Assembly: GCF_001885765.1 (NCBI RefSeq)
Contig: NZ_JXKD01000001.1
Location: 248,001-312,000 of the forward strand
From: Enterococcus aquimarinus
GTDB lineage: Bacteria; Bacillota; Bacilli; Lactobacillales; Enterococcaceae
Direction: 5' to 3'
DNA: 64,000 nucleotides
This document shows, in pieces, positions 18,671 through 28,503 of the stretch (within the stretch, counting starts at the first letter, position 1; each line of letters starts with the position of its first letter). The translations under genes and the position numbers were made by a program. The notes beneath the pieces were generated by a model, which saw only the letters and a list, made by a program, of their open reading frames with translations, was not told where the DNA came from and ran no database searches.

Positions 18671-19723
18671 ATGGATTTTTTTGAAGCGCTAGAGTGGAAA
18701 AACTGGAAAATTCTTTCTGATGAATTGCGCATGCAAGTGATGAATCAGGTTTTAATGTATTTTGTGAGTCCACTGAAGTATGTTTCCGATGTGGAATACA
18801 AAGAATTCTCGTTATCAGGTGTGAAATGCCAAACATTCGAATGTTCCATCGATGGTGAACGCTTTGTTTTGGTGCCAGGGAATAAAGAAGCCATTTTGGG
18901 TTGGAATTTTGGAACGCAAGGATTACCGGTTACGACCTGGGATCAAAAGGCGCATACGTTGACGAACGAGTATCAAAAAATGAAAACCAACTATCACTTA
19001 AAAACAACGGAAGATTGGGATGTTTTTGTGAACGAATCAACAAGCCCCTTGAGAAAAGTGGCGATTTCACCGATGCTTGTTCAAAAAGAAGCATCGCCTG
19101 TTGGTACGACCTATTTAGGTGAGTTTAACTTGGTGACAGGTGAATTTACCGGAGAAGTGGAGTCCTTTTTGCCAATAAAAAATCAATTATCTCCCCTTTT
19201 TTGTGTACCGGAATCATTAGAAGCGTGTCTTTCATTTGAAGTGCCAAATCAACTATTTGAAAAAAATTGTTATTACGGTCAGTTACAACTCGAAACGGAT
19301 ACGTATCGTCTTTTCAGTCATCAAGCATGCACCCATCAAACTTTAAAACAACAAGTACATGACCAAGTCTATGATCTACTAACAGAAGATGAGTGGGAAT
19401 ATGTGAATGGTGGCGGAACGCGTCGGCTCTTTCGCTGGAGTAACGAATTAGACCAAGGGAATCATTATCAAGGCCGCCAAGTGACGAGAAAAATGAGCCA
19501 AGTCAATATGTTTGGGTTACGTTTTGCGACCAAACGACAGGGGTGGGAGTTAACCGATTCGGATTATTTGAAATTAGAAAAGTGGACAGATACCGGCATT
19601 CCATTGTTTGATTATTTACCCTTAGCATCTTATTATCGTTCTCGTCAAATCTTAGCCAAGGAAAAAGAATTGTCGCCTCTAGAGTATTCGTATCGAAAAG
19701 CGATTATTATTCGTCAAGAGTAA
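18671..19723 (+). CDS. Divergent FGE-sulfatase/C-type-lectin-fold protein
   Basis: A 350-residue protein without signal peptide or membrane segment. I do not recognise a named family, but the pattern resembles formylglycine-generating-enzyme-like proteins. FVLVPG is at residues 65-70, RKVAISPMLVQKE at 128-140 resembles the R-x-V-x-v-x-x-F block, LLTEDEWEYVNGGGTRRLFRWSNE at 236-259 resembles LPTEAEWEYAARGG..YPWGNE, and NMFGLR...GWELTD near 279-295 resembles NxFGLYDMxGNVWEWT. No paired catalytic Cys occurs after Cys220, so sulfatase activation is unlikely. The ATG at 18671 follows AGGGGA; an earlier start at 18653 has no ribosome site. It stands alone between a terminator and the alaS promoter. 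Confidence 0.6.
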   Translation: MDFFEALEWKNWKILSDELRMQVMNQVLMYFVSPLKYVSDVEYKEFSLSGVKCQTFECSIDGERFVLVPGNKEAILGWNFGTQGLPVTTWDQKAHTLTNEYQKMKTNYHLKTTEDWDVFVNESTSPLRKVAISPMLVQKEASPVGTTYLGEFNLVTGEFTGEVESFLPIKNQLSPLFCVPESLEACLSFEVPNQLFEKNCYYGQLQLETDTYRLFSHQACTHQTLKQQVHDQVYDLLTEDEWEYVNGGGTRRLFRWSNELDQGNHYQGRQVTRKMSQVNMFGLRFATKRQGWELTDSDYLKLEKWTDTGIPLFDYLPLASYYRSRQILAKEKELSPLEYSYRKAIIIRQE

Positions 19724-19807
19724 GTCTCACAGAGTAAAAGGTTTTCAGGACGATCTTTTGCTGAATGCGACTTGAAAAAAAGAGGGGATTTCTGCGCGTT
19801 TTTTTGA

Positions 19808-19836
19808 TTGACATTGAGCGTAATAATCCCTATAAT
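19808..19836 (+). promoter_or_regulatory. alaS promoter
   Basis: Full-consensus TTGACA (19808-19813), 17-base spacer, TATAAT (19831-19836), driving the T-box leader. Confidence 0.93.
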
Positions 19837-19842
19837 TCAAGA

Positions 19843-20094
19843 AGTAGATAAGGATATCTTTTATTCCCCATTTCTTTACAGAAAGTTTTTCATTGCTGAG
19901 AGAAAAACAAGAAACGAATAATTGGCTCCCTTGGATAATTTGGTAGAAATATCAACGCCACTCAGCGTTAACGAGTTTAAGAGGTAATGATTTGAAACAT
20001 CATTGCAAACAAGGTGGTACCGCGTATCGACGTCCTTGTCTTGCAGGGTGTTTTTTTGTGTCTCATAGAGAATAGGAAAGAAGGAAAATAAAAA
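19843..20094 (+). promoter_or_regulatory. T-box riboswitch of alaS
   Basis: A leader of about 250 bases carrying the T-box signature AAGGTGGTACCGCG at 20011-20024, which forms the antiterminator bulge that reads the uncharged tRNA-Ala acceptor end. The competing terminator is the weak stem CGTCCTTGTC / CAGGGTG with a seven-T run near 20050-20057. I could not place the specifier codon with confidence. It raises alaS expression when Ala-tRNA is uncharged. Confidence 0.93.
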
Positions 20095-22734
20095 ATGAAG
20101 CAATTATCAAGTGCACAAATTCGTCAAATGTATTTGGATTTTTTTAAAGAAAAAGGGCATCGAATTGAACCAAGCGCGTCTTTAATTCCCGTGAATGATC
20201 CGACGTTATTATGGATCAACTCTGGTGTGGCAACGTTAAAAAAATATTTTGATGGTTCCATTGTTCCAGAAAATCCGCGAATTACAAATGCTCAAAAATC
20301 CATTCGAACAAATGATATTGAAAATGTTGGGAAAACGGCGCGTCATCATACGATGTTTGAAATGTTAGGGAACTTTTCCATCGGCGACTACTTTAAAAAA
20401 GAAGCGGTTGTTTGGGCATGGGAATTTTTAACGTCTCCTCAGTGGTTAGCATTTGATCCTGAAAAATTATTTGTGACCGTTTATCCAGAAGATACGGAAG
20501 CAAAACGTCTATGGATTGAAGAAGTTGGGTTACCAGAAGACCACGTCATTGAGTTACAAGATAACTTTTGGGATATTGGTGTGGGTCCAAGTGGTCCTTG
20601 TACGGAAATCTTTTATGATCGTGGCGAAGCCTTTAATGATGTGGCAGAAGATGATCCTGAAAACTTCCCCGGTGGCGAAAATGAGCGTTATTTAGAAATT
20701 TGGAATTTAGTCTTTTCTGAATTTAACCACAAACCTGATAACACTTACGTACCACTTCCAAATAAAAACATTGATACGGGCATGGGACTGGAACGGGTCG
20801 TTTCCATTATTCAAAATGCGCCAACTAACTTTGAAACGGATTTGTTCATGCCGATTATCCAAGCTGTTGAAGCGTTGAGTCATGTTAAATACGGAGATGA
20901 CACTCTGACAGATACGTCATTTAAAGTAATTGCTGACCATATCCGTGCCTTATCCTTTGCAATTGGGGACGGCGCCTTGCCTTCTAATGAAGGACGCGGT
21001 TACGTTTTGCGCCGCTTATTACGTCGCGCTGTGATGCATGGCCAAAAATTAGGAATTAAAGAAGCTTTCTTATATAAAATGGTGCCCGTTGTCGGCCAAA
21101 TTATGGAAAGTTACTATCCTGAAGTAGTAGAAAACCAAACGTTCATTCAAAAAGTTGTTCGTACGGAAGAGGAACGCTTCCATGAAACGATTAATGAAGG
21201 AATGGATATCTTACAACAAGTAATTACCGAATTAAAAGAATCCAATCAATCAGAATTAGAGGGTTCAATCATCTTCAAATTGTATGATACCTATGGGTTC
21301 CCAGTTGAATTAACAGAAGAAATCGTAGAAGAAGCTGGCTTTACAGCCGATCACGTTGGTTTTGAACAAGCGATGACTGCTCAAAGAGAACGCGCTCGTG
21401 CAGCACGTAGTAAAGAAAAATCGATGGGTGTCCAATCAAGTCTATTAACGGATATCACGGTTGACAGCGAATATGTCGGTTATGAAACCCTAACGCAAAC
21501 ATCAGAACTATTGGTTTTAATTCAAGATGAGCAACTCGTTGAGGGCGTCGTAACAGACGAAGCGCAAGCGATTTTTGCGAAAACCCCTTTCTATGCAGAA
21601 ATGGGTGGGCAAGTAGCGGATAAAGGTGTCATCTTAACGGCAGATCACCAACTCGTGGCTGAAGTGATTGATGTGAAACGAGCACCAAATGGGCAACATT
21701 TACACCAATTACGTGTGATGACGCCTTTAAAAGTCGGAGAAACGTATCTCTTACAAGTGAATCTAGCGCATCATCATAGTGTCTTAAAAAATCATACAGC
21801 GACCCACTTACTTCATAAAGCGCTGAAAGAAGTGCTAGGGGAACATGCAAATCAAGCAGGTTCATTAGTAACCGCTGATTATTTACGTTTTGATTTCACG
21901 CATTTTGGTCAAGTGACAAGTGAAGAACTAGCTAAAATGGAACGCTTAGTCGAAGAAAAAATCTGGGAATCAATTCCGGTCGTGACGATCGAAACAGATA
22001 TCGACTCTGCCAAAGAAATGGGTGCGATGGCACTCTTTGGGGAGAAATATGGCAAAAAAGTTCGGGTTGTTAATGTTGGTGATTGGTCGATTGAATTATG
22101 TGGTGGGAATCACGTAACGAATACGGAAGCAATTGGGCTATTTAAAATCACATCTGAATCAGGAATTGGTGCAGGAGTCCGCAGAATTGAAGCAGTAACG
22201 AGTCAAAAAGCCTATGAATTTTTCGATGCAGAAGAAAATCAATTACTCCAAATTGCTCAAATCGTGAAATCGTCTCAATTGAAGGAAGTCGTGAACAAAG
22301 TAGAACAATTACAGCAACAAGTTAAAGATTTACAAAAAGAAAATGAACAACTATTAAGTAAATTAGCCAATCAACAAGCAGGAGATATCTTTAAAGACGT
22401 CAAAGAAGCCAATGGAATCACGTATATCACGGCACAAGTGGCGGTAAAAGACATGAATCAATTACGTCAGTTGGCTGACCAGTGGAAACAAAAAGAACTT
22501 TCTGATGTTTTAGTGCTTGCGACGGCTTCAGGTGATAAAGTTAACTTATTAGTAGCATCCAATCAAACGGCTGTCGCTAAAGGCGTGAAAGCTGGCGATT
22601 TAATTAAAGCTATTGCACCGAAAGTTGGCGGTGGCGGCGGTGGACGTCCGGATATGGCTCAAGCAGGGGGTAAGAACCCAGCTGGTATTCCAAATGCCTT
22701 AGCAGAAGCAGTAAACTGGTTAAATCAACAATAA
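20095..22734 (+). CDS. alaS: Alanyl-tRNA synthetase
   Basis: An 879-residue class II synthetase. Order of domains: catalytic core with motif 1 and 2 regions ([29 protein letters not shown]), an editing domain with the zinc-binding [11 protein letters not shown] (about residue 565) and CGGNHV (about 665), then a coiled coil ([22 protein letters not shown]) and a C-terminal Gly-rich domain ([17 protein letters not shown]). Full family length. Controlled by the T-box upstream and ended by a terminator. Confidence 0.98.
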   Translation: MKQLSSAQIRQMYLDFFKEKGHRIEPSASLIPVNDPTLLWINSGVATLKKYFDGSIVPENPRITNAQKSIRTNDIENVGKTARHHTMFEMLGNFSIGDYFKKEAVVWAWEFLTSPQWLAFDPEKLFVTVYPEDTEAKRLWIEEVGLPEDHVIELQDNFWDIGVGPSGPCTEIFYDRGEAFNDVAEDDPENFPGGENERYLEIWNLVFSEFNHKPDNTYVPLPNKNIDTGMGLERVVSIIQNAPTNFETDLFMPIIQAVEALSHVKYGDDTLTDTSFKVIADHIRALSFAIGDGALPSNEGRGYVLRRLLRRAVMHGQKLGIKEAFLYKMVPVVGQIMESYYPEVVENQTFIQKVVRTEEERFHETINEGMDILQQVITELKESNQSELEGSIIFKLYDTYGFPVELTEEIVEEAGFTADHVGFEQAMTAQRERARAARSKEKSMGVQSSLLTDITVDSEYVGYETLTQTSELLVLIQDEQLVEGVVTDEAQAIFAKTPFYAEMGGQVADKGVILTADHQLVAEVIDVKRAPNGQHLHQLRVMTPLKVGETYLLQVNLAHHHSVLKNHTATHLLHKALKEVLGEHANQAGSLVTADYLRFDFTHFGQVTSEELAKMERLVEEKIWESIPVVTIETDIDSAKEMGAMALFGEKYGKKVRVVNVGDWSIELCGGNHVTNTEAIGLFKITSESGIGAGVRRIEAVTSQKAYEFFDAEENQLLQIAQIVKSSQLKEVVNKVEQLQQQVKDLQKENEQLLSKLANQQAGDIFKDVKEANGITYITAQVAVKDMNQLRQLADQWKQKELSDVLVLATASGDKVNLLVASNQTAVAKGVKAGDLIKAIAPKVGGGGGGRPDMAQAGGKNPAGIPNALAEAVNWLNQQ

Positions 22735-22746
22735 AATAGCATGTCG

Positions 22747-22795
22747 AAAACTTCAAATTCGTTAGACAATCTTTGTCTGGAATTTGAAGTTTTTC
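22747..22795 (+). terminator. alaS terminator
   Basis: AAAACTTCAAATTC pairs with GAATTTGAAGTTTTT around an internal GACA/TTGTC stem. Confidence 0.9.
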
Positions 22796-22904
22796 ATCTC
22801 AATGATTGAATCATCGATGTTTGTTTGAATAACTGAGAATAAAGTTTGAAACTCAACCGTAGAAACGTTAGAATATAAAGAAGATAGGAAAGGGATGGCA
22901 TGTA

Positions 22905-24056
22905 ATGGTTCGTTTTTTTATTCGCCGAATTGAAAAAAAATATCAAAAAGAAGAAGTTAGAGGGAAAATCGGGTTTTTCTCGGGAGTTTTTGGCTTATTG
23001 ACGAATTTTATATTGTTTCTAGGCAAATTCTTCATTGGCTTTTCTGCTAATTCGGTATCCATTATGGCAGATGCGATGAATAGTTTATCCGATACCATTT
23101 CATCTGTGATTGTTTTATTCGGTTTTAAAATCGCCGGAAAACCAGCCGATAAAGACCATCCTTATGGACATGAGCGATTTGAATATTTAACGGGACTCGC
23201 AGTCGCATTATTAATTAGTTTCGTTGGGTTTCAATTCTTAATGAACTCAATTGAAAAAATCATTACCCCAAGCGCCATTCAATTTTCACGGGCGATCTTG
23301 CTCGTTTTAATCTTATCGATTTTAATCAAAATTTATCAAGGATTAATGTACCGCTTTACTGGTCATAAAATCCAATCGCAGACACTCATTGTCAATGCCC
23401 AAGATAGTTTTAATGACGTGTACATGACAACGGCTGTCTTAGTATCCGTGCTAGTAGAACGCACGACGGGGTTAAAAATCGATGGCTATATGGGTCTTTT
23501 GATTGCCTTGTATATTTTGTATAGTGGTCTTTCAATGGTGAAAGATTTTGTGAATGAATTAGTGGGCCAACGACCGACCGATAAAGAAATTAAAAAAATT
23601 GAAAATCAATTAAGTCGTTATCCGATGCTTCTTGGCTACCATGATTTATTAATTCATAATTATGGACCGCAGCAACGCTTCGCCTCTGTGCACATCGAAG
23701 TCGATAGTCGTTGGAATTTGATGAAAGCTCACGATGTCGTTGATTTAATTGAAAAAGACGTGAGAAAGACGTTAGGTGTCCATCTGGTCTGTCATCTAGA
23801 TCCTGTTCCGATTGACAATCCTGAGTATCTAGAAATCCATCGCATTGTCAAAGGCTGCTTAAAGGGATTAAATCAAGATTTTCGGATGCATGATTTTCGA
23901 ATTTTACCCAATAATCATTTGCAATTTGATTTAGTTGTTCCTGAAGGTAACCAAGTAAAAGAACAAGAAATTAAAGAAACGATTCACCAACAATTATCAA
24001 TTTACAAAGAAGCTTATAAAATAGAAATGACCCTTGATCATCATTATTTATTGTAA
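22905..24056 (+). CDS. Cation diffusion facilitator family metal exporter
   Basis: A 383-residue CDF transporter with six predicted membrane segments between residues about 20 and 215 and a cytoplasmic C-terminal domain. Metal-site motifs are MADAMNSLSDTISS in segment II (N/D-x3-D type, as in Mn-selective members such as MntE, rather than HxxxD for Zn), DHPYGHERFEY in the loop, and NAQDSFNDV in segment V. This points to manganese or a broad divalent export role, which is inference. The gene may be co-transcribed with cls 26 bases downstream. Confidence 0.88.
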   Translation: MVRFFIRRIEKKYQKEEVRGKIGFFSGVFGLLTNFILFLGKFFIGFSANSVSIMADAMNSLSDTISSVIVLFGFKIAGKPADKDHPYGHERFEYLTGLAVALLISFVGFQFLMNSIEKIITPSAIQFSRAILLVLILSILIKIYQGLMYRFTGHKIQSQTLIVNAQDSFNDVYMTTAVLVSVLVERTTGLKIDGYMGLLIALYILYSGLSMVKDFVNELVGQRPTDKEIKKIENQLSRYPMLLGYHDLLIHNYGPQQRFASVHIEVDSRWNLMKAHDVVDLIEKDVRKTLGVHLVCHLDPVPIDNPEYLEIHRIVKGCLKGLNQDFRMHDFRILPNNHLQFDLVVPEGNQVKEQEIKETIHQQLSIYKEAYKIEMTLDHHYLL

Positions 24057-24082
24057 AATCAGGGGCATCTGTGAGGGATATC

Positions 24083-25537
24083 ATGGAAAATAATTGGTTT
24101 GTAGTAGGGTTATTCGTATTATTGGTTATCAATACCATTGGAGCAATTATTACGGTCTTTCGGCGCCCGCGATCGATTGCCAGTGTATTTGCTTGGTTAC
24201 TAGCTTTAATTTTTTTGCCAGGTATTGGTTTTTTTCTCTATCTCTTTGCCGGGCGAAAAATAGATGATGAAATCATTTATCGCTTGAACAGCCATCGTGA
24301 GCAACGAATTGAAGAAATCAATCAATTAATTGAGAGTCATAATCAGCAATTTCTAATCGAAAGCCAATCGAGTAGCTCAGAACTTTTAAAAGACTACTTT
24401 AATTACTCGCAAGAAGCGCCTGTGACTCGCGGAAATCAAGTCCGTATTATTACCGATGGGCAAGAGAAGTTCAAGCAATTACTACAAGATATCCAGCAAG
24501 CGAAAGCAACGATTCATCTTGAATATTACGCGATTTTTGATGATCAAATCGGTAATCAATTGTTGCAATTATTAGTAAAAAAAGCCCAAGAAGGGTTAGA
24601 GGTACGCGTATTATTTGATCCTTTTGGCGGCGGGACAACTATCCGCTTTTTTAACCCATTAATTCAAGCGGGTGGAAAAGTCTTGCCGTTTATTACAGCC
24701 CGCGACTTTATTCGTAAAACGCGACTGAATTATCACCTTCATCGAAAAGTAGTGATTATTGATGGGAAAATTAGCTGGACGGGAGGATTTAATGTTGGGG
24801 ATCAATATTTAAACGTGACAAAGAAGTTTGGGTATTGGCGTGATACGCATGCGCGAATTATTGGGACAGCTTCTTTCAGTCTGCAAGAAGTTTTTATTCG
24901 AGATTGGAATGCATCGGTGACGTGTGCCGAAGATTATTTAACGTACCAACCCAAATTCTTTACTCTCCCAACGCAAGAAGAACTCGGGAATATCAGTTTG
25001 CAAATCGTGGCTGATGGTCCGAATCGTGATGATCAAGTACTAAAAGGTGGCTTTATTAAAATGATTTTGGGAGCAAAAAAACGGATTCTCATTCAAACGC
25101 CATATCTGATTCCAGATGATTCAATGATGGATGCCTTACTGATTGCTGTGCGTTCTGGCGTTGAAGTCAATATTATGATTCCATGTATGCCCGATCATCC
25201 TTTTATTTATCGTGCAACGCAATATTATGCGAGTAACTTACACAAAAAAGGAGTAAAAATCTCGATTTATACGGGAGGATTTTTACATGCGAAAGTCTTG
25301 GTTATTGATGACCATATTTCTTCGTTTGGAACCATGAACCAAGATATTCGTAGTTATGCTTTGAATTTTGAAGTGAATGCTTTTGTGTATAATCAGGAAT
25401 TGACAAAAACATTAGCCGAAACATTTGAAAAAGATTTGGAACAATCCATTGAATTGACGGATGCAATGATTGCTCAACAGTCGCTATGGTTAAAAACAAA
25501 ACAGTCTGTGGCTCGATTATTATCTCCGATTCTTTGA
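24083..25537 (+). CDS. cls: Cardiolipin synthase
   Basis: A 484-residue phospholipase-D-type enzyme that joins two phosphatidylglycerols. Two N-terminal membrane segments (about residues 4-22 and 36-57) precede the two HKD catalytic motifs, HLHRKVVIIDGK near 218 and HAKVLVIDDH near 400. The ATG at 24083 is chosen because GAGGG lies 5 bases upstream; an in-frame GTG at 24071 lacks a site. The 3' end overlaps the convergent RNase H-like gene by 18 bases. Confidence 0.95.
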   Translation: MENNWFVVGLFVLLVINTIGAIITVFRRPRSIASVFAWLLALIFLPGIGFFLYLFAGRKIDDEIIYRLNSHREQRIEEINQLIESHNQQFLIESQSSSSELLKDYFNYSQEAPVTRGNQVRIITDGQEKFKQLLQDIQQAKATIHLEYYAIFDDQIGNQLLQLLVKKAQEGLEVRVLFDPFGGGTTIRFFNPLIQAGGKVLPFITARDFIRKTRLNYHLHRKVVIIDGKISWTGGFNVGDQYLNVTKKFGYWRDTHARIIGTASFSLQEVFIRDWNASVTCAEDYLTYQPKFFTLPTQEELGNISLQIVADGPNRDDQVLKGGFIKMILGAKKRILIQTPYLIPDDSMMDALLIAVRSGVEVNIMIPCMPDHPFIYRATQYYASNLHKKGVKISIYTGGFLHAKVLVIDDHISSFGTMNQDIRSYALNFEVNAFVYNQELTKTLAETFEKDLEQSIELTDAMIAQQSLWLKTKQSVARLLSPIL

Positions 25538-25933
25538 TGCTAACCGTTTTTGTAACCCTTGCCGCGCTAAGTTATCGGCGCCTTTATTTTGATTTTCAGG
25601 AATCCACTGGATGATGACCAAATCAAACAGAGGCAAGCGCGCTTTTATTTCACTTAAATAACTTTTAAAATCCAGGTTATTAGTATAGTCCTTTTCAATG
25701 GTTTCTGCTAAAATCTTACTATCTGTATAAATAAAAATTGTTTCTTTTGTATGCTTTTGTTCAATTAGTTCATCAAGCAATGCGACAAAAGTAGCAAATT
25801 CTGCTTGGTGATTTGTTAAATCGGGTAAAGGAATGGTTTTTTGAATATGTAGCTGCTCGCCAACAAGAAGAATACCCCCTGCACTCGGGCCGGGATTTCC
25901 TTTAGTAGAAGCATCGATATAGGCTTTAATCAT
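25520..25933 (-). CDS. RNase HI-like protein (EbsB type)
   Basis: A 137-residue single-domain RNase H-fold protein. The four acidic active-site residues are present: YIDAST (Asp), HQAEFA (Glu), YTDSKI (Asp) and KGADNLAR (Asp). An RNA/DNA-hybrid nuclease role follows from the fold. In E. faecalis a similar small protein is annotated EbsB and listed as a putative cell-wall enzyme, but nothing in the sequence supports a wall function. The start follows GAGGTGG; an in-frame ATG 12 bases upstream is unlikely. It is divergent from the EbsA-like gene. Confidence 0.82.
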   Translation of the reverse strand: MIKAYIDASTKGNPGPSAGGILLVGEQLHIQKTIPLPDLTNHQAEFATFVALLDELIEQKHTKETIFIYTDSKILAETIEKDYTNNLDFKSYLSEIKARLPLFDLVIIQWIPENQNKGADNLARQGLQKRLASKNRR

Positions 25934-25989
25934 CCGACAGACCACCTCACTTATTATTATATTTCTATTATACTTCAGGAGGCGAAAGA

Positions 25990-26388
25990 ATGGCGCGAAA
26001 ATTTTACTGGCAGCCAGAATTGTCCATTGCTATTATTTATTGGTCAACTACATTTACATTCTTCTTCCTAGGTTTTATTTTAACTTTAGAAAAGTCAACT
26101 GTTTATTGGAAAAGTTTATTGGCATTTTTTTTCTTTTTTTTATTGCTTCTTTTAAGTCGCAAAAGATATCTACGTTTTTCGGAAACATCGATAACGCTCT
26201 CTAGTGTGATGCAGTGGTGTCCTGTTTCGATTCCCTACGAAGAAATCGAACAGATTCAGTGGCAAAAAAATCACTTGCTATTTGAATACCATGGAAAAAA
26301 ATTTGAAGGCTATTTTTTTTCAAAAAACCAAAAAGCGTTCAGTCACCTATTGCAACAAAAATTTCCTGAAAAATTAACAGAAGTGTGA
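25990..26388 (+). CDS. ebsA: EbsA-like small membrane protein
   Basis: A 132-residue protein with two adjacent membrane segments (about residues 13-32 and 41-57, very Phe/Leu rich) and a soluble C-terminal half with a short beta-rich pattern (YEEIEQIQWQKNHLLFEYHGKKFEGYFF) reminiscent of small PH-like domains. Length, topology and neighbours match the EbsA family of Lactobacillales. Function is unproven. Ribosome site CAGGAGG. It probably starts an operon with the CBS gene, lspA and rluD. Confidence 0.65.
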   Translation: MARKFYWQPELSIAIIYWSTTFTFFFLGFILTLEKSTVYWKSLLAFFFFFLLLLLSRKRYLRFSETSITLSSVMQWCPVSIPYEEIEQIQWQKNHLLFEYHGKKFEGYFFSKNQKAFSHLLQQKFPEKLTEV

Positions 26389-26397
26389 GGGATGACT

Positions 26398-27087
26398 ATG
26401 GGAGAGCAAGCAAATATATTTTTGACAAGTTTTAATCGCATTGAAAAATGGCTAAGAGAAGAGCTGGGTAACCCTCGGAATATGGGGTTTTCGCAGATGG
26501 TGCGTCGCCTAGCAAGTAGGCCAGACTTACTCGTCAAACAGTATGAAGACGATCTTCTGCAAATTTCGCAATTACGAAATGCGATTGTTCATGAGCAAAT
26601 TAGCGAAAATTTTATTATAGCCGAACCCAATCAATGGTTGGTTCATCGAATCTTGACCATTGAGACGGATTTGATGCAACCAGAAAAAGTTTTCCCGCGC
26701 TTTAGTAAAAAAGTGACCGGTTTTGAACAAACGGTTCCCTTAAACGAGCTGTTAAAAATCGTTGCGCGCAAACGCTACTCTCAATTTCCGCTATATGACA
26801 AAGGACGCTTTACGGGTTTAATTACTTTACGAGCAATCGGTTATTGGCTAGCAAAAGAAAGTCTTAAAGGATCCGTTGAATTAGAAGGAAAAATGGCAAA
26901 AGATTTGATTTTAAGTGATGGAAAAGCGAGTAATTACGAATTTGTCGCACAAGATTGTCCATTGATTGTGGCACAATCAATGTTTAAAGAGAACGGGCTG
27001 CTAGAAGCCATTTTAATTACCAAAGATGGTCGACCTAATGGTCAATTGGTAGGGATTATTCGCCCAAGAGATATACTAAACATATGA
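26398..27087 (+). CDS. HEPN-like helical domain fused to a CBS pair
   Basis: A 229-residue cytoplasmic protein. Residues 1-90 or so are predicted all-helical and contain RNAIVHE with Arg60 and His65, the R-x4-H pattern of HEPN domains. Residues about 105-229 form two CBS motifs (VARKRYSQFPLYDKGRFTGLITLRAIGYWLA and FKENGLLEAILITKDG...VGIIRPRDIL), which bind adenine-type nucleotides. A nucleotide-sensing regulator or RNA-acting protein is plausible, but not demonstrated. Start: GAGGG directly abuts an ATG at 26392, so the ATG at 26398 has the workable spacing. lspA follows after 15 bases. Confidence 0.65.
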   Translation: MGEQANIFLTSFNRIEKWLREELGNPRNMGFSQMVRRLASRPDLLVKQYEDDLLQISQLRNAIVHEQISENFIIAEPNQWLVHRILTIETDLMQPEKVFPRFSKKVTGFEQTVPLNELLKIVARKRYSQFPLYDKGRFTGLITLRAIGYWLAKESLKGSVELEGKMAKDLILSDGKASNYEFVAQDCPLIVAQSMFKENGLLEAILITKDGRPNGQLVGIIRPRDILNI

Positions 27088-27102
27088 GAAGAGAGTGGAA
27101 AT

Positions 27103-27579
27103 ATGCTAGCGATTTATTTTTTTATTAGTGTCATTTTAATCGGAATCGACCAATGGGTAAAATATTGGACTGTAACGAATTTAGCCTTAGGTGAAAGTCA
27201 AGGCTTTATTCCATCGGTGTTATCCTTAACGTACATCCAAAACAGAGGAGCTGCTTGGAGTATTTTAGAAGGACAGATGATTTTCTTCTTTATTATTACC
27301 GTGATTGCGGTGACAGTAATCACTTATTTACTGATTAAATATCGGAACGAACATTGGCTATTTCTTCTAGGTCTTTCTTTTGTCCTTGCGGGGGCAATCG
27401 GGAACTTTATTGATCGAATGCGTCTTGGTTATGTCATCGATATGTTTCAAACAGAATTTATTACTTTCCCGATTTTTAATGTAGCGGATGCCACTTTATT
27501 TATAGGTGTCGTAGGTATCTTTATCTATACAATTTTTGAGGAAAAGTTGAAAGGAAAACAACATGGAAAAGCAAATTAA
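27103..27579 (+). CDS. lspA: Lipoprotein signal peptidase
   Basis: A 158-residue polytopic aspartyl protease (signal peptidase II) that cleaves prolipoproteins. Four membrane segments; the catalytic Asp residues are in GNFIDRM near 106 and FNVADATLF near 129. Ribosome site AGAGAGTGG. It overlaps the pseudouridine synthase gene by 17 bases, the conserved lspA-ylyB-pyrR order of Firmicutes. Confidence 0.96.
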   Translation: MLAIYFFISVILIGIDQWVKYWTVTNLALGESQGFIPSVLSLTYIQNRGAAWSILEGQMIFFFIITVIAVTVITYLLIKYRNEHWLFLLGLSFVLAGAIGNFIDRMRLGYVIDMFQTEFITFPIFNVADATLFIGVVGIFIYTIFEEKLKGKQHGKAN

Positions 27580-28471
27580 CGTAACAATTCAAGATGAGAC
27601 AGGGAGGACAGATAAAGTACTGGTCGCGTTATTACCTGAATATAGTCGTTCGCAAATTCAGCATTGGTTAAAAAGCGGGGTTGTGACCGTCGAAGGAGAA
27701 GCGGTGCGCGCTAGTCGTAAAGTCGTTTCAGGAGAAACATTGGTCATTACGATTCCAGAACCGAAAGAACTCGATTTGTTACCAGAAGATTTGCCACTAG
27801 AAATTATTTATGAAGATGATGATTTAGCAGTTGTCAATAAAGGTCAAGGGATGGTCGTTCATCCTTCTGCTGGGCATCCCAATGGGACTCTTGTCAACGC
27901 GCTATTGTATCATTTAAAAAGTTTATCAAGCATTAATGACGTGATTCGTCCAGGGATTGTTCACCGTATCGACAAGGACACTTCCGGTTTATTAATGGTC
28001 GCAAAAAACAATGCGACTCATGAATCATTAGCACAGCAATTAAAAGATAAAACAACATTGCGAAAATATGTGGCACTCGTGCATGGAAATATTTCACACG
28101 ACAAAGGAACGATTAATGCTCCGATTGGTCGGTCAAAAACCAACCGTAAAGTACAAGCTGTCATCGCGGATGGTAAACCTGCAGTTACACATTTTACCGT
28201 CTTAGAGCGTTTTGAGAACTTTACGCTAGTCGAGTTACAATTGGAAACGGGACGAACGCACCAAATTCGGGTCCATATGCAATATATTGGTTTTCCTTTA
28301 GCAGGAGATCCCATTTACGGACCACGAAAAACACTTGAAGGCCAAGGACAGTATTTACATGCGAAAAAACTAGGCTTTAAACATCCTAAAACGGGTGAAG
28401 AACTCGTTTTTGAAGTGCCGATTCCCGCACAATTTGAAAATACTCTTGCAAAACTTAAGAAAATAGATTGA
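27563..28471 (+). CDS. RluD-family 23S rRNA pseudouridine synthase (YlyB)
   Basis: A 302-residue pseudouridine synthase. An N-terminal S4 RNA-binding domain (GRTDKVLVALLPEYSRSQIQHWLKSG) is followed by the catalytic domain with VHRIDKDTSGLLMVAKN (catalytic Asp near residue 139) and GRTHQIRVHMQYIGFPLAGDPIYG. The synteny is that of Bacillus ylyB. Which uridines are modified cannot be told. The pyr promoter overlaps its stop codon. Confidence 0.93.
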   Translation: MEKQINVTIQDETGRTDKVLVALLPEYSRSQIQHWLKSGVVTVEGEAVRASRKVVSGETLVITIPEPKELDLLPEDLPLEIIYEDDDLAVVNKGQGMVVHPSAGHPNGTLVNALLYHLKSLSSINDVIRPGIVHRIDKDTSGLLMVAKNNATHESLAQQLKDKTTLRKYVALVHGNISHDKGTINAPIGRSKTNRKVQAVIADGKPAVTHFTVLERFENFTLVELQLETGRTHQIRVHMQYIGFPLAGDPIYGPRKTLEGQGQYLHAKKLGFKHPKTGEELVFEVPIPAQFENTLAKLKKID

Positions 28472-28496
28472 TTTTTAAGATAAAGAATAGTATAGT
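28468..28496 (+). promoter_or_regulatory. pyr operon promoter
   Basis: TTGATT (28468-28473), 17-base spacer, TATAGT (28491-28496), overlapping the end of the preceding gene. Confidence 0.8.
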
Positions 28497-28503
28497 TACT
28501 TTA

